Positions 6,427-6,707 of a stretch of DNA of 6,707 nt are shown one piece after another. Source of the stretch: Burkholderiales bacterium (GTDB lineage: Bacteria; Pseudomonadota; Gammaproteobacteria; Burkholderiales; UBA11063); assembly GCA_026461645.1 (NCBI GenBank), contig JAPJMP010000138.1, positions 1 to 6,707 on the forward strand, in the 5' to 3' direction. The notes beneath the pieces are model-generated. The model worked only from the letters and a program-made list of their open reading frames with translations, had not been told where the DNA came from and made no database searches. Both the position numbers and the translations under genes were made by a program. The stretch's first letter is position 1, and each line of letters opens with the position of its first letter.

Positions 6427-6707
6427 ATGAATATAATTGACTTTTTAATTGATTATGGCTCAACCACCACAAAGTTTAAAGAAATTTCATCAACCTACAA
6501 CTTGCAAATAATTTATGCGCAGGAAATGCCGGAGCATTTTGAGCGTTTAGTATTAATTATAGTTGATGATATTCCAGTAATGTATGGCTTAAGTAAAACT
6601 CCATTGAATAATGAATATTTTATTAAAATATTAAGCAATACCGATGCTCAGCCAATTGGCAATAAATTGTTTGCGCCACAAAACAAAATTAAGCGTAAAA
6701 ATATGAC
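6427..6707 (+). CDS. ubiC: Chorismate lyase-like protein, 5' part only
   Basis: The open frame runs off the window end after 93 codons. Chorismate lyase removes pyruvate from chorismate to give 4-hydroxybenzoate, the ring precursor of ubiquinone. Resemblance to UbiC is moderate: FLIDYGSTTTKFK at residues 6-18 matches the WLLLEDSMTKRFE region of E. coli, ERLVLIIVDDIPVMYG at 39-54 matches LREILLCADGEPWLAG, and AQPIGNKLF at 74-82 matches KTPLGRYLF. Arg40 aligns with the substrate-binding Arg76 of E. coli, but Arg91 falls on Leu55. The glmS stop is in the same frame 12 nt upstream with no other start between, so the N-terminus is about 25-30 residues shorter than in E. coli. Its ribosome site is weak (AGAG at 6418-6421). 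Confidence 0.6.
   Translation, partial: MNIIDFLIDYGSTTTKFKEISSTYNLQIIYAQEMPEHFERLVLIIVDDIPVMYGLSKTPLNNEYFIKILSNTDAQPIGNKLFAPQNKIKRKNM

Noticed and set aside
1..6707. Mobile element, CRISPR array, tRNA, toxin-antitoxin or defence genes
   Set aside because: No transposase or integrase, regularly spaced repeats, tRNA-like cloverleaf or terminal inverted repeats were seen; the genes are contiguous housekeeping genes.

Overview
The window is a strongly AT-rich stretch of bacterial chromosome (GC roughly one third by eye) made almost entirely of conserved housekeeping genes, all on the + strand. The proteins point to a proteobacterium. EF-Ts and ribosomal protein S2 read closest to betaproteobacterial versions: S2 has the [18 protein letters not shown] stretch, and EF-Ts has a full-length core and an ...[25 protein letters not shown] C-terminus. 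An A-type Fe-S carrier of the ErpA kind and a downstream UbiC-like gene fit a beta- or gammaproteobacterium. The low GC suggests a reduced or host-associated lineage, but this is inference from remembered family sequences, not from a search.

Layout: (1) Positions 1-201 hold a good extended -10 promoter and a structured 5' leader of about 125 nt upstream of rpsB. (2) rpsB and tsf form the classic translation pair, closed by a strong intrinsic terminator at 1970-2003. (3) Positions 2004-2176 are intergenic and hold candidate promoters, a 10-bp perfect inverted repeat and a second possible hairpin. (4) A tightly packed six-gene run follows: erpA, an unrecognised small secreted or anchored protein, plsY, hemH, glmS, and the 5' end of a chorismate-lyase-like gene cut by the window edge. 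Gaps are 2-13 nt, plsY and hemH overlap, and no internal terminator is seen, so the run is probably one operon.

The second operon mixes Fe-S cluster delivery (ErpA), the first step of phospholipid synthesis (PlsY), the last step of protoheme synthesis (HemH), entry to amino-sugar and cell-wall synthesis (GlmS) and probably the first step of ubiquinone synthesis (UbiC-like). The common thread is envelope and respiratory cofactor supply.

No mobile element, CRISPR array, tRNA or rRNA was found, and I see no evidence of a new multi-gene system. The points most worth a second look are the rpsB leader with a possible pseudoknot, the Asn-rich orphan protein between erpA and plsY, a Lys-to-Ile change in the glycine-rich motif of PlsY, an N-terminally short UbiC-like protein lacking an expected arginine, and the inverted repeat at the erpA promoter.
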